This document shows positions 22,690-33,089 of a stretch of DNA of 64,000 nucleotides, in pieces. Source of the DNA: Acestrorhynchus altus (Eukaryota; Chordata; Actinopteri; Characiformes; Acestrorhynchidae). The notes below the pieces were generated by a model. It ran no database searches. It was given only the letters and a program-made list of their open reading frames with translations, and had not been told where the DNA came from. Numbering within the stretch: the first letter of the stretch is position 1; every line of letters starts with the position of its first letter. Made by a program: the position numbers and the translations under genes. The stretch spans positions 15,333,168 through 15,397,167 of the forward strand of contig CM067522.1 in NCBI GenBank assembly GCA_034509495.1, given 5' to 3'.

Positions 22690-23015
22690 GGTGTTTTAGT
22701 GTGTGTCACGTTGGTATGAGTGGACCAGACACGACAGAGCTATATACTACTACCATGTCAGTGTCACTGCAGTGTTAAGGACAAATAATGCCTGCCCTGT
22801 GGTGGTCCTGTGGGTTTCTGAACATTGAAGAACAGGGTAAAAGAAAGCTAACAAGGTATGCTGTGTTTTGGTTCATTGCTAACCAGTAAAACAAAGCAAT
22901 TCCAGAGAGCTTTGATGTGATCTCGATTAACAACATGCCACTGCACAATATATGACACTACTAGTCAAAAGTTTCAGAACCCATATTGGGTGTTCTAAAA
23001 CTTTTGACCAGTATT
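22690..23015 (+). mobile_element. Partial copy of fold-back element plus palindromic Tc1-type terminus
   Basis: Contains CTACCATGTCAGTGTCACTG, CTGTGGTGGTCCTGTGGG, AACATTGAAGAACAGG and GATCTCGATTAACAACATGC, all shared with the right arm of the fold-back element at 37868-38230. About 100 bp present there is missing here. It ends in the palindrome at 22955-23015 (CTAGTCAAAAGTTTCAGAAC pairing with TGTTCTAAAACTTTTGACCAG), the same palindrome that starts the other copy (37560-37621). Confidence 0.8.
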
Positions 23016-23039
23016 CTGTGTATTCACACACAAAATACA

Positions 23040-23893
23040 GAGGCTACAACACAATTAAGCAAGAGGCACCACTAACCAAACACCATGAAGACCAAGGAGA
23101 TCTCCAGACCTGCAAAGAGAGGGCCACCCACCAAAACTCCCAGACCAGGCAATCATAGAGGCAGCACAGAGACCAAAGGTAACCATGAAGGAGCTGCAGA
23201 ATTCCCAAACAGAGACTGGAGTATCTGTCCAAACGACCACAATAAGCCATCCACTCCAAAGAGCTGGACTTTATAGAAGAGTGGCCAGAAAAAAAAGCCT
23301 TTACGTACAGACAAAAACAGGAAGGTTCATTTTGAGTTTGAGTCAAGTGGGAGAATTCCTAAAGAGGAAGGTGCTCCGGTCAGATGAGACCAAAGTTTTT
23401 GGTCACCAAGGAAAAATATTTGTCTGGTGCAAAATCACTCCAAGAATACAATCCTCAAAGTGAAACATGGTAGTGGCAGCATTGTGCTGTGGGGATTCTT
23501 GAGCAAAACCTGTTTCGGTCTGTCAGTGATTTGAGACTGGGACAAAGCTCCACCATCCAACAGGACGATGACCCTCAGCATACTGCTAAAGCAACACTCA
23601 AGTGGTTTAAGGGGATACGTGTAAATGTATTGGAATGGCCTAGTCCAGACCTTAATCCAATTGAAAATCTCTGGTCAGTTTTGAAGATTGCTGTTCATCA
23701 GAAGAAACAATCTTGAAGGAGCTGGAACAGTTTTGCCTTCAGGAATGGGGAAAAATCCCAGTCACTAGATGTGACACTCAGAGACTTATCTAAAGCGACC
23801 TGCAGCTGTAATTGCTACAAAAGGTGGCTCTAAAAAGTGACTTTAGGGAGGTGAATAGTTATGCACACTGATGTTTTCTGCTATTTTGTCCTA
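23040..23893 (+). mobile_element. Tc1-like transposon relic
   Basis: Starts near CACCATGAAGACCAAGGAGA (23080-23099), contains a transposase pseudogene, and ends after GTGAATAGTTATGCACACTG, a typical 3' tail of fish Tc1 elements. It abuts the palindromic CAAAAGTTT terminus at 22955-23015. No matching right terminus is visible before the ATT microsatellite at 23893, so the 3' end is truncated. Confidence 0.85.
23085..23716 (+). pseudogene. Tc1-like transposase pseudogene (DD34E type, frameshifted)
   Basis: Three forward-frame pieces tile one protein. The middle piece (23185-23463) contains LHRAGLYRRVARKK-like and SDETKVFGHQGK segments, with the first catalytic Asp at about 23383. The last piece (23489-23716) has QQDDDPQHTAKATLKWF (second catalytic Asp at about 23564) and VLEWPSPDLNPIENLW (catalytic Glu at about 23663). 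Two residues normally present in the WPSQSPDLN stretch are missing, shortening the Asp-Glu spacing to 32. The DND word is DDD here. The frame shifts at about 23464-23488, and the N-terminal DNA-binding domain is scrambled. Inactive relic. Confidence 0.88.
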
Positions 23894-23936
23894 ATTATTA
23901 TTGTTATTATTATTATTATTATTACTACTACTATTA
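23893..23936. repeat. (ATT)n/(ACT)n microsatellite
   Basis: ATT/TTA trinucleotide run passing into ACTACTACT. Confidence 0.92.
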
Positions 23937-24419
23937 AATACTTTTTTGGTGTCTACATATATATGTTTATAGTATTAGATATATACACATCGAGGTTTCC
24001 AAATCTACGGGCCTGTACACAGCCCACACTTCAGTTCAAATCCTCAGAGTAATGGTCCAAAATTTATTAAAATGCCTTTACTACTACTGTCTCTCCTGTC
24101 CAGGGGACTCTTTTTAATACTCTTTGATTTCAAAATAAAAAATGAATGAGTACGAGTCTCAATAATTTTGTTCACATAGTGTATTTTGTAATTAGCCAAT
24201 ACAATACAATTGAATATTAAAACCAAATAAGTAGCATTATCTAATCTCTTAGACATGAATTCAAGTTTGTCCAAACTTGACTAATGCTGTGTATATAAGT
24301 GATGTGCAAGTTTTATTTCAGCCAAATTGTCATATGTCTGTGTGCCTGTGTGATGGTAAGTGTGGGGAAAATTCCTACTGTTTACAACGTACGTGTGAGG
24401 AAATACAATGAGCACACTC
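23937..24419. other. No gene seen
   Basis: AT-rich DNA. CAATAATTTTGTTCACATAGTGTA at 24160-24183 resembles a Tc1-type terminus ending in GTA but has no visible partner. Confidence 0.45.
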
Positions 24420-24760
24420 TAAGGCAGTCAGATTAACAGAAGCTTTTTCTTTGAGTCTTAATAAACCAGCATTAGAATTTCAGATTCTGACAGGCAGACT
24501 CACTGACAGACTTGCTCGATCCCAAATCCTTGTGGATGTGTGTCCTCTTGGGCCTACAATGAATTACACTGATCTTAGGCCATTAAATAGCCATATGTGC
24601 TTTAGGCTCTTGTCATTTCCCACTCTCTCTCTGACAGACTGATAAAAGTTCTTGACATAATGCAATTAGAGATGATGTGCTCCTCATTTCTCTCCACTCT
24701 GACGGAGCAGCTGAATGTCTCGGCAGACTGGTGTCAAACACCTATCTGAAGTGGAAGTGT
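24420..24760. promoter_or_regulatory. Candidate conserved noncoding element
   Basis: Non-repetitive segment with AATGAATTACACTGATC (24558), CATTAAATAGCCATATG (24582, CArG-like) and ATAATGCAATTAGAGATG (24657). No coding frame recognised. Confidence 0.22.
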
Positions 24761-24986
24761 GCATTGTGTTGTAACACAATAAAATCAGGCTATACATATG
24801 AATTATGCTGAAGTAGAATGTCAAGATGCTGCACAAAGGAGGACTGACCTCCTGTGATGTTTTACAGTGCGCTTCAGACAGAGCTTCAGACAGCTTGAAA
24901 GGTTATGATGCTTCTTGCTGAAAACACAGAAAAAAGTGAAAGCATAATACATCTAGCCAATATGTTTAATATTTGGAATATTGTGA

Positions 24987-25345
24987 GGGTGGCATGGTGG
25001 CACTGCAGGTAGTGTGTGTGAGAAACACAGCTCCAAGGGGCCTGGGGTTGTGGACTCAATCCCTGATTGGGTCACTTGGCAGTTAGGAGTTTGGTGTGTT
25101 CTCTCTTGATCCTAACATCTACATGCCTCACGGCAAATAGGAATGCAGTGAACAACTATTTTGTCAGTCAAATAATCTATCAATTACTGAATTTTTTTTC
25201 CAGATTATGAATCTCTCAGTTTCCAAACACCTCTTCATGAGGCTATCAGCTTTTAATTTAGCATGTGGCTGTTCTATGTTTCCCCCTTTCTTCCAAAAAT
25301 GCACCTGGTAGGTGAATTGGCGACAAAGGGTCACAATAACTGTAT
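24987..25345 (+). mobile_element. tRNA-like SINE interrupted by another repeat
   Basis: The left part (24987-25104) has an A-box-like TGGCATGGTGGCACTGCAGG and a B-box-like GGTTGTGGACTCAATCC, followed by AGGAGTTTGGTGTGTTCTC, as in an abundant fish SINE-like repeat. The right part (25280-25345), with CACCTGGTAGGTGAATTGGCGAC, is the downstream portion of the same family. They are separated by the repeat at 25105-25278, so this is a nested insertion. Confidence 0.65.
25105..25278 (+). repeat. Dispersed repeat, copy 1 of 2
   Basis: Shares CTTGATCCTAAC, ATGCCT.ACGGCAAATAGGA, GAACAACTATTTTGTCAGTC, CAGATTATGAATCTCT, CAAACACCTCT, ATGAGG and TTTAGCATGTGGCTGT in the same order with 27990-28178. Copy 2 carries about 20 extra bases (TTAATTGATCATTTAAAG region). 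Function unknown; likely part of a nonautonomous transposon. Confidence 0.85.
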
Positions 25346-25510
25346 ATTGATACTACTGAGTATGCTGTGATTTCTATACTTCTATTAAATAATTTTACCC
25401 AGTGCAATTAAATGTCAGTAAAATAAGATATCTAGATCAAGTAGAAAGTACAAAATAGGATGCATCATCTTTTAAAATTCTTCAGAAGCAATCAACCGAG
25501 TCCAATGCAC

Positions 25511-25800
25511 TACTGCAATGGTGCCGTGCCAGGCCGTCATGGAATTACTCAGAATAGCAGCGGATGATATTCAGTGAGTCATGCTTTTGTCTTGGTGGAG
25601 ATGACCAACAAATCTATGTTGGAGGCAGCGTGGTCAACGGCTTGTTGTGATACATCACATGTCCAGAAGGCCTACTTCTGTATGCGTAGCTCAACAAATA
25701 CAGCCCATATCAGTCTATATGTATTTATTTCTTGTTCCTGGTAACCTTCATCCTCCTAAATAGCAGTGAAATCAAACACTTCCTTCTGGTATTATGCAAC
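25511..25800 (+). mobile_element. Internally deleted Tc1/mariner-type relic (sister of 44452-45055)
   Basis: Shares CTTGGTGGAGATGACCA, GGAGGCAGCGTGGTCAAC, ACATCACATGTCCAGAAGG, CTACTTCTGTATGCGTAGCT, CAACAAATACAGCCCATAT, TCTTGTTCCTGGTAA and CACTTCCTTCTGG with the copy at 44452-45055. The segment equivalent to 44590-44921, which holds the transposase end, is absent. The junction lies at CCAGAAGGCCTACTTCTG. Confidence 0.8.
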
Positions 25801-25999
25801 TGTTTGAGTGGATCAACAAGATTTAAGATGATTCTACATTCCAAGATTCTGTTTCTTTCCAGCATAATGATTTAATGTCAGATCATTAGGATGCTTGCTC
25901 AGCATTCTGACACGGGACATACTTCCATACTGACTTCACTAAAAACCAAGAACCAAATGAATGGCTCTTTTCTTGAAATAAACTGTGATCCATTATCCG

Positions 26000-26350
26000 C
26001 CCCTGCCCTTAGAACGAAGAAGCACCCAGCAGAGGATACAGGCAGGGAGGAATAAATTGAAAGGCAGGCTTTGCAGGACCACTGATCCACAGTGAGCCTG
26101 AAGAATAGCTGCATCAAGACATTGGGCGGCAAAGCCACGGCATGGCCTGTCTCTTCTCCAAGGGTGATACAAAAGGCAGGCTGGCCAACAAAGGGTCTAA
26201 TGAAGTCACTAATGCGCTGGCATGCCCTAACAGAGGCAGCGGGTGGTGGCAACCGCTGGCACGCCTCACCGCTCCACAGCACTAATGCCTGCGGCTAAGC
26301 AAGCAGGGTCATTAGCCTAAGCTACGGTGCCTAACACGGGGCTAAGAGGA
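26000..26350. promoter_or_regulatory. Candidate conserved noncoding element, GC-rich
   Basis: GC-balanced island with GGGTCTAATGAAGTCACTAATGC (26197), CACTAATGCCTGCGGC (26279) and GGTCATTAGCCTAAGC (26308), repeated CTAATG homeobox-like cores. Both strands are open (68 and 127 codons), a by-product of composition. The minus-strand 127-codon frame (25899-26282) starts MLWSGEACQRL and shows no family motif. Confidence 0.32.
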
Positions 26351-26879
26351 CCCTGGTAATTGCACTAGGATAGATCAATACTTGTTAAAAAAAGGAGAAA
26401 AGTTAAGAGGGGAAAAATTCATTCGCCCTTGCTGTCAGAAGGATAGTGTTAGAATTAATTCTCACTCCCAGTAAAAGAGTGGGTGAGCATCAAACATCAT
26501 TATTCCAGAAAGTTCCTAATCAGCATATTAATACATTGCCGAACGTACTTTAGAGTGGTTTTTAAATAAGTCCAGACCACTTTTGCAGTAAAAATATTAT
26601 AATTTATATAAGTGATCATCCTGGAAAGTGGAAGACCCCCACCATCAATACCGTTACTGGTTAAAAAAAAAAATGTTCCTTGAAATGCAAAACGTTTTTC
26701 GAATCAAGGATTATGGCTCTTTTTAGAAGGGAATAAAAGCTGGGATAAAATATGAATATGAATTCACAGGCCTCTAAAGTCTGGTGGAAGCCTTAGTTCT
26801 ACAAGGGCAGAAAAAAAGAGGGAGGAGGAAAAAAAATCATTTATTTAGATGGCATACATTACCATTACTCTTGCATTGT
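26351..26879. other. No gene seen
   Basis: AT-rich DNA. Poly-A at 26660-26671 and purine-rich run near 26812-26840. May belong to the flanks of the neighbouring enhancer-like islands. Confidence 0.4.
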
Positions 26880-27600
26880 GTCGCCACTTTTTATAATGAC
26901 TAGGATAAGTGTCTTGCCTGGAACGCGCACTCTTGACAATACAGGCGGATATTACTTGGTTAAAAGCTCAAGTCCTATGGGTAAAGGAGCCTGAAAGAAT
27001 AAAGAGTATCCGTCATTGCTAACGAGCTATAAGGCTCGCACATTGCCTTAATAAATCACCATATTCGCCCTGTTTATTTAAATTCATTGGTGCCTCATTA
27101 TACCTGAGCTATGCACCTTTAGGTCCGAGTTGATTAGGAGTGCCATAGCTCAAAATGGCTTTTAATTCAGTGAAATGCGCTTTGACCTTGCGCCGTAACC
27201 CTGTGTGAAACATACTGTGGCCAGCCCCATTAATAACCGCAGCACTTTCTCTCTTTTTTTTTTTTCCAGGGAGCTACTGCAACATCCCCCTCTCACCCCC
27301 TCCCCCTTTTAAAGTATGTATTATTAGTTAGCCACAATGGCACATTTATCAAACCAAATTACCCTTTGGTGTAAAACGGCTTAATTCTGCATCCCTTTAC
27401 CCCTCTCTGCCATTACCTGCTCTTTACGAATGCTGAGAATTAAAGAGGCTGATAGTATCGAGGGATAATGAGGCGAATGTGCGCGAAGTGAGTGTACTTG
27501 ATCACCTCTCCAGTGGCATTCGGGATCAAGCCCATGCATCTTCTCCTGGAACTATGGCCTCTTCTAATGCAAGGCTAAGTGAAGATGCATGGATAAAGCC
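26880..27600. promoter_or_regulatory. Candidate conserved noncoding element, 700 bp
   Basis: Long repeat-free stretch with CATTGCTAACGAGC, CCTTAATAAATCACC, GAGTTGATTAGGAGTGCC, CTTTTAATTCAGTG, CCCATTAATAACCGC, TATTATTAGTTAGCC, TTTATCAAACCAAATTACCC, CGGCTTAATTCTGC and GAGAATTAAAGAGGC. This is one of the densest collections of TAAT/ATTA cores in the window, mixed with CpG-containing segments. No open frame of note. The poly-T/C run at 27246-27308 divides it in two. Confidence 0.4.
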
Positions 27601-27814
27601 CTACTTGTTTACAGCAGACAAGGAAATGAAATGGCATGCAAAACATACAGGCACTTGATTAAGTTCGTTTTACGAGTTTGAAAAAAAGAGACTTATTTCA
27701 TGCAAGTGTCTCAGTTACTGCTTTATAAAGCAAAAATTGCTTCCTGTGAAGACGTGAGCAGGCCAGATACTGCTGTGAATAATAACTTCTTTAAAACATA
27801 ACTAGCTTTAACTT

Positions 27815-28178
27815 AAGGTTGCACAATGGATAATGCAATTTGTTGCAATTAAGTTAATTAAATGTCCAAAAAAATTCAGGCACCTTTTGTGAATTCAGTG
27901 CACCATTTGCTGACAGTGGTGTTTAATTCCACACATAACGTCCATAGAAAAGCACTGCAAACCGAATGGGATGCACTGGAGCAATCTCACTTGATCCTAA
28001 CTTCTTCATGCCTAACGGCAAATAGGACTGCATTGAACAACTATTTTGTCAGTCAAAAAATCTAGCAATTACTTTAATTGATCATTTAAAGTAATTCATT
28101 TTTTCAGATTATGAATCTCTTTCAAACACCTCTCATGAGGATATCAGCTTTTAAATTTAGCATGTGGCTGTACTATGC
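27815..28178 (+). repeat. Dispersed repeat, copy 2 of 2, with longer 5' part
   Basis: 27990-28178 matches 25105-25278. The upstream part GGTTGCACAATGGATAATGC (27819) ... ACGTCCATAGAAAAGCACTG ... GAATGGGATGCACTGGAGCA appears to belong to the same repeat and gives a longer view of its 5' portion. Confidence 0.75.
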
Positions 28179-28669
28179 ACTATATTAAAATAATGATATC
28201 AACTGAATAAAACATCATGTAAGTTCTAATAAAAAAAATACTTAATATGTGATTCATTTGAAAAATGAAAAAACAGCATTTGTAGAATATGCAAAAGCTT
28301 GGACACCCTTCCAGTTGTCTGGAAAAGTCTCAGTTATTATGCCTTAATTAACTGCTTCCGATGTGTTAGTTGGGTCAAGAACTGTCATTAGGAATTGTCA
28401 GCTAATGGCTCAGTGCAATACATTCTCTGCCTCTGCACACTGTTCTAACACCCTACAACTATAGGACCCTCTAAGCAGCTTTCTGGGGATCTGAAAATGA
28501 ACTGATCTCTACAAAGCAGTGCCCACATGTGGTCTCATATGAGAGCAAAGACCTTCAGAAAGGTTAAGCCAACACAGGAGAGCTTGTGTTCTGTTCCACT
28601 GTGTTCAAACTGATCCGAGTGGCAGAGTTAACACAATGGAAATCTATACTATGACAGCGTCTGAAAGAA
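28179..28669. other. No gene seen
   Basis: AT-rich spacer between repeats. No element is supported. Confidence 0.5.
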
Positions 28670-28844
28670 ATGTAGAAACACCTGATTTTGTTACAGCCTT
28701 ATTTCAAAATTGATTCAATTCACCCCCCCCCCCCCCCCTTAAAATTACACACACAATACCCCACGATGACAAAGTAAGAAACATTTGTTCGAAATCTTTC
28801 TAAATGTATAAAATAAATAAATAAATGGGGATGGGGAGTGTCAG

Positions 28845-29600
28845 TGCACAGCCATATTTAGATATTTCCAGAAATGTTCAGTCAGGTTCAAGTCTGGGCT
28901 CTGGCTGGGCCACTCAAGGACATTCACAGAGCTGTCCTGAGGCCACTCCTTTGTTATCTTGGCTGTGCGTTTAGGGTCATTGTCTGATTGGAAGATAAAC
29001 CTTCATCCCAGTCTGAGGTCCAGAGCGCTCTGGAGCAGGTCAACATCAAGGATGTCTCTATACATCGCTGCAGTCATCTTTCACTTGACCCTGACTAGTC
29101 CAGCTCTGGAGGAATGGTATTGGCTTGGTGATGAGTAGTGCCTGGTTTCCTCCAGACATGATGCTTGGAATTCAGTCTAAAAAATTCCATCTTTTTTATG
29201 GTCTGAGGTGCCTTTAGGTGCCTTTTAAGCAAACTCCTGATGGGTTGTCATCTGCCTTTTACTGAGGAGTGGCTTCTGTCTGGCCACTCCACCATACAGG
29301 CCCGACTGGTGGAGTACTCCACCATACAGGCCCGATTGGTGGAGTACTCCACAAATGGCTGTCCTTCTGTACAGTTCTCATCTCTGCACAGAGCAACATC
29401 AGTGACAACTGGGCTACTGGTCACCTCTTTGACTAAGGCCCTTCTTCCACAATAACTCTGGCTGGGTGGGCAGCTTTAGGAAGAGTCCAAACTTCTTCCA
29501 TTCATGAAGGTCAGTGTGCTCACTGGGACCTTCAATGCAGATTTTTTTTTCTGTACTCTTCCCAGATCTACATTCAATTCCTTAGACCTTATGGCTTGGT
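28845..29600 (-). pseudogene. Tc1-like transposase pseudogene, minus strand
   Basis: Reading leftward, the strand encodes MTAAMYRDILDVDLLQSALD, then LRLG-stop-RFIFQSDNDPKRTA, then KITKEWPQDSSVNVLEWPSQ and SPDLNLTEHFW. The QSDNDP and SPDLN..EH.W words carry the second Asp and the Glu of the DDE triad. The in-frame TGA at 29003-29005 replaces an Arg codon and looks like CGA-to-TGA deamination of a methylated CpG. The first-Asp region (near 29160-29200) is largely deleted. Upstream portions (29215-29600) keep family words such as TGCCTTTTACTGAGGAGTGG on the plus strand. Confidence 0.88.
29286..29345. repeat. 30-bp tandem duplication inside the transposon
   Basis: The unit ACTCCACCATACAGGCCCGA + YTGGTGGAGT occurs twice in direct succession, differing at one C/T position. 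Each unit is itself bounded by the inverted words ACTCC/GGAGT, a likely slippage-prone hairpin. The period is a multiple of three, so it would be an in-frame duplication in the transposase. Confidence 0.93.
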
Positions 29601-29885
29601 TTGTGCACAATCTACTATGGGACGTTTATATAAACAGGTGTGTGCCTTTGCAAATCATGCCCTATCAACCGAATTTTCCACGGGTGTTCAATCAAGCTGT
29701 AGAAACATCGGAAGGATGATCTGTGGAAACAAAATGCACCGGATCTGAATTTTGAGTGTCATGGAAAAGGCTATGTATACTTATGAAAAATGTAATATAT
29801 TTGTGTTTTTATTCTTAATAAACTGGCAAAAACATCAAACTTCATCATCGTGGTATTGTGGTATTACACATCAAAAATTCCAGAT

Positions 29886-30254
29886 GATTACATGTGTTAA
29901 CACATATACACATATTGAAATCTTCAGTAAAGGATAACATTACAGTGATGATCAAAAACAATATTTTTTGCCACCATCATAACTACTTTCATCATTATCA
30001 AACACAGAGATCCATTACATTCCTTACTTGGAAACTCTTTATTGCACCCGTAGGAATGGCCCACTGTGACAAAGTCAAAACTTTGTATAGCTCTAGCAAC
30101 TCTGTAATGACACTGACTCAAGGTTAAGGGCAGGATGGCAAAGCCAACACGGAGTGGAGCCCAGCTCAGGGCTCGATGCTGCCACAGTCCTGTAGAAGAC
30201 CAGACTCGCAGGAGCAGAAGACATTGCCCATTGTCCAGAGGCTTGGGCATGAAA
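29886..30254. other. No gene seen
   Basis: Mixed-composition spacer. The 108-codon minus-strand frame (29924-30250) and a 60-codon frame overlap it without recognisable features. Confidence 0.4.
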
Positions 30255-30340
30255 GAGATAAATGGCTCTGACCAATCGAGTGAGTGATTAGATCAATTAA
30301 GCCATTTCGAGCAGGACCTGGATGAGGTATGAGAGAGAAA
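30255..30340. promoter_or_regulatory. Short candidate regulatory element
   Basis: ACCAATCGAGTGAGTGATTAGATCAATTAAGCC contains a CCAAT-like word and two tandem homeobox/PBX-like sites (GATTAGATCAATTAA, 30287-30301). Too short for more. Confidence 0.2.
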
Positions 30341-31422
30341 CGGGAGGGAGAGCGGGAAAGTGAATGAGAAGGAGAAAGAGACAGAGTCTGTGTTCTCCTG
30401 AGGGACTGAGACCATCAGAACTGCCTCATTAGGCTACTGGACCTGGCCCAAGTCCACTGCCCTGCAGACATCAAAGAAGCATGAGAACATTCATTGGTGC
30501 TTCTAAAGAAGTGATGTTAATAAGTGAATTGTGTCTGGAACACCTATGGAACAACCCATACACACAAAATCTATGTTCACTGTTTAAGACATGAAATCTC
30601 TGTAGTTTACATGACATTTCTAAGGGATCCAATGATTGTATTTGTTGAAACAGTTGAGTGCTTATTAATTTACATAAATCCACGTATTCATCATACAACT
30701 CTTTAGCCCCTCCCATTAATGCTGAAACTATATAGAGTGTTTTAGTCCGTCACTACTTAGAACTTCCACAGTCACCAATGGCCTCTTTTCTAATGCAGGG
30801 CTGAACGTTTCTAGGAGGACAACCAGCGTATTTTCCATATGGACACAGTTCAGCATGGAATACTTACAGACCGGGCTGATTCCCTTTTTCTCAGCACAGT
30901 TAGCTAACCATTATTGGGGTCACAAAACTCTGCAATGGGATAGTGATCCACTGACTGGCTCCGTATTTGTGTCACTTTTGCTCCACAAGATCCACAGTCT
31001 TTATATTGCCATGTATAAAAAAAAATACATTTTTGTTATATGATACAGTATATTCAGTACTGACATTGTGCAAAATGTGTTTTGATATCATTTAATATTT
31101 AATAAGCTATTTGAAACCATAATTGAATATTTTGGCAACAGTAGTCAGAAGAGAGGCTATTTGAATACAAAGTCACTTTTAGGGGTAAATGAACAAAAAT
31201 AGCCTTTTTAATTCTAGGGGGATTCTTTAAAAAATATAAAAAAATGACTTTGTTCATTAAACACACAAATGTCAGAAGTGAACCTCAGAGAAACAAAAAT
31301 ATAAGTTTCTTTCACACGTGTCATGTATCACTTGCATTCCTATTGCTGATGTAGGCAATACTTCAGAAAGAACAGATTATACCTCTGATGATAATTCAGG
31401 TTTACATGTTTTGGTGGACTCC
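30341..31422. other. No gene seen; imperfect hairpin near 31185-31260
   Basis: The words AAATGAACAAAA (31187) and TTTGTTCATTAAAC (31249) form an inverted pair with a 50-bp AT-rich loop. Otherwise unremarkable AT-rich DNA. Confidence 0.45.
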
Positions 31423-31445
31423 AAAAAAAAAAATTTTTTTTTTTA

Positions 31446-31509
<64 letters not shown>
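31423..31509. repeat. Compound A/T, (AT)n, (AC)n microsatellite
   Basis: An A11/T12 palindrome (31423-31445) is followed by about 21 AT units (31451-31492) and about 8 AC units. The A/T palindrome plus AT run is cruciform-prone. Confidence 0.95.
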
Positions 31510-31929
31510 GACCAAAGTCCATGTATTCTATGCATGCACAGGTATATAAATATATAAATCCTCCTTTTTCACAGTGTTACCCACAGGGACAGAGCTGTGA
31601 ACCAATTCTTACTAACATCTGACAAAAACAAACTGTCCTTCGCTCTATAGATACTGCATGTGGAAAACCCTCAAATACTCCAGCACTTTGGAGAAAAGAT
31701 CACACAGAACAGTTACAGTGCATGTTCTCAGTTCTCAGTTCTCTGTCCTGGGAGACAGGGGACTCCTGCAACGTCCAACAGGGTGTGAAAAAGCAGGAAA
31801 ATCTGCTTGGAACATCGAGCAAAAAAAAAAAGAGATGGATAAATAATGCGGTGTGTTCTCGTCTCTACCATCACCATTTCCATTTGCCAGGCACTGTGAT
31901 GCTTTGCATATCAGAGGCCAGAGTGTCTG
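31510..31929. other. No gene seen
   Basis: Unique sequence. TTCTCAGTTCTCAGTTCTC near 31726 is a short 8-bp tandem. Poly-A at 31821-31831. Confidence 0.5.
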
Positions 31930-32160
31930 CAGTACACTCCAGTGATTAACGTGTGATGACATTATCTCTCTAATCGCCCTATAGAAGAGGCTCTGCATTA
32001 TGTATTGAACACAGCTGTAGCAGCAGCCACTGCATGGGTGACAATTATAAGGTTTTACGGGACGTCCCTGCGTAGAGAGAGAGAGCCTTTAATCGGCTAA
32101 TCTGCTGCATTGAGGTAGTGAGTGTCTTTGGCATGTTGCATCTTTCAAGGGAGTAGGAGA
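31930..32160. promoter_or_regulatory. Candidate conserved noncoding element
   Basis: Repeat-free segment with GTGATTAACGTGTGATGAC (31941), GACAATTATAAGG (32041, SOX-like ACAAT) and CCTTTAATCGGCTAATCTGC (32086, paired homeobox-like). No coding evidence. Confidence 0.28.
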
Positions 32161-33089
32161 AAAGAGATTTTTATGCGGTAAATTTCAGCAAAGAACAATG
32201 AGGATGTAAAAATATCCAAATCTGATTTACCTGTGTATGCACAGAATCGCAGCTGATCATTGGACGCCCCAGATTATTAGTAAATGAATGCATATCTACC
32301 ATGTATTGTGGACAAAGGCTGAGCAAGACAGACTTATTTAGGCTGTAATTGAAGCTTTTTATTTGGAACTTATAGTACTTTTGGTGTAAAATACTCTGAA
32401 AACTGTCAGTGCATGACAATCACTTTGCTACTATTCTATACAATACAAGACGGAATGCCAAGATTTGAAGGACTTGCATGATTCCAGGTGATACTTCGGA
32501 TCGGCTGCCAAATGAAGACAAAAGCTTGCTCCCACTGGACTTCAGGCAGTAATTAGCTGTCATATATAGCAGCCTGCAGCAGGTCCCTATCTGATAAACC
32601 TGAAATGTTTTGAAAGGCTCTAAATACACTTTTTGGCCATGTTTGGCCTCCAGCACTTCCTCTTCTTCGCTGTGGCTGGAGATGGTATAAAAAAAAAAAA
32701 AAAAAAAAGAACACCACTATCGACAGGATGTGCATCACCACTGCACCCTCTCTATGAGGTGGGCAACAAGGAAATGAAATCAAATAAGAGTCTGCTTCGC
32801 TCGCAACACTGTCAGCCAAATCTTTCTCTCAAGCCTTCCTCCAGTTCAACACAGCCTGAAGGGCCTCCACTGTAACCATACGTGGAAGAAGTGGAAGAAG
32901 ACAAGTCCTTCAGCTTTCGGTTTATTCCCTGGATCCCACCACTGCCATTGCTTCTCCTGTGTCAGTGGCACATGCCAGGCTGCACTGAAGCCTCTGCTAG
33001 TCCCAGGTCTGATGCAGGCACATTAGATCATGTGTTTGTGCCCGCGGGACTGACTGTAGCAGTGTGTTTTGGCTGCTCTGTCAGATGAC
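32161..33089. other. No gene seen; (A)n at 32691-32708
   Basis: AT-rich then GC-balanced DNA. The A18 run with a preceding GGAGATGGTATAA could be a SINE tail, but no body was recognised. Overlapping antiparallel frames of 65-88 codons are unremarkable. Confidence 0.45.

Larger units (their letters stand above)
28670..29885 (-). mobile_element. Tc1-like transposon, minus strand, about 1.2 kb
   Basis: Near-full-length remnant of a Tc1-like family common in fish. The left inner terminus ACACAATACCCCACGATGAC (28751-28770) pairs with the right terminus (GTCATCATCGTGGTATTGTGG-like, near 29842-29862). A (C)16 run (28723-28738) lies beside the left end. The far-right segment CTTAATAAACTGGCAAAAAC is the conserved subterminal part. 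The transposase reads on the minus strand. A 30-bp tandem duplication at 29286-29345 and several deletions show it is dead. Confidence 0.9.

Noticed and set aside
25899..26282. 127-codon minus-strand frame as a gene
   Set aside because: No domain, signal or splice context. It coincides with a GC-richer noncoding island where stops are rarer.
32100..32125. let-7-like word TTGAGGTAGTGAG
   Set aside because: Only the seed-like part matches, and I could not find a partner arm for a precursor hairpin.
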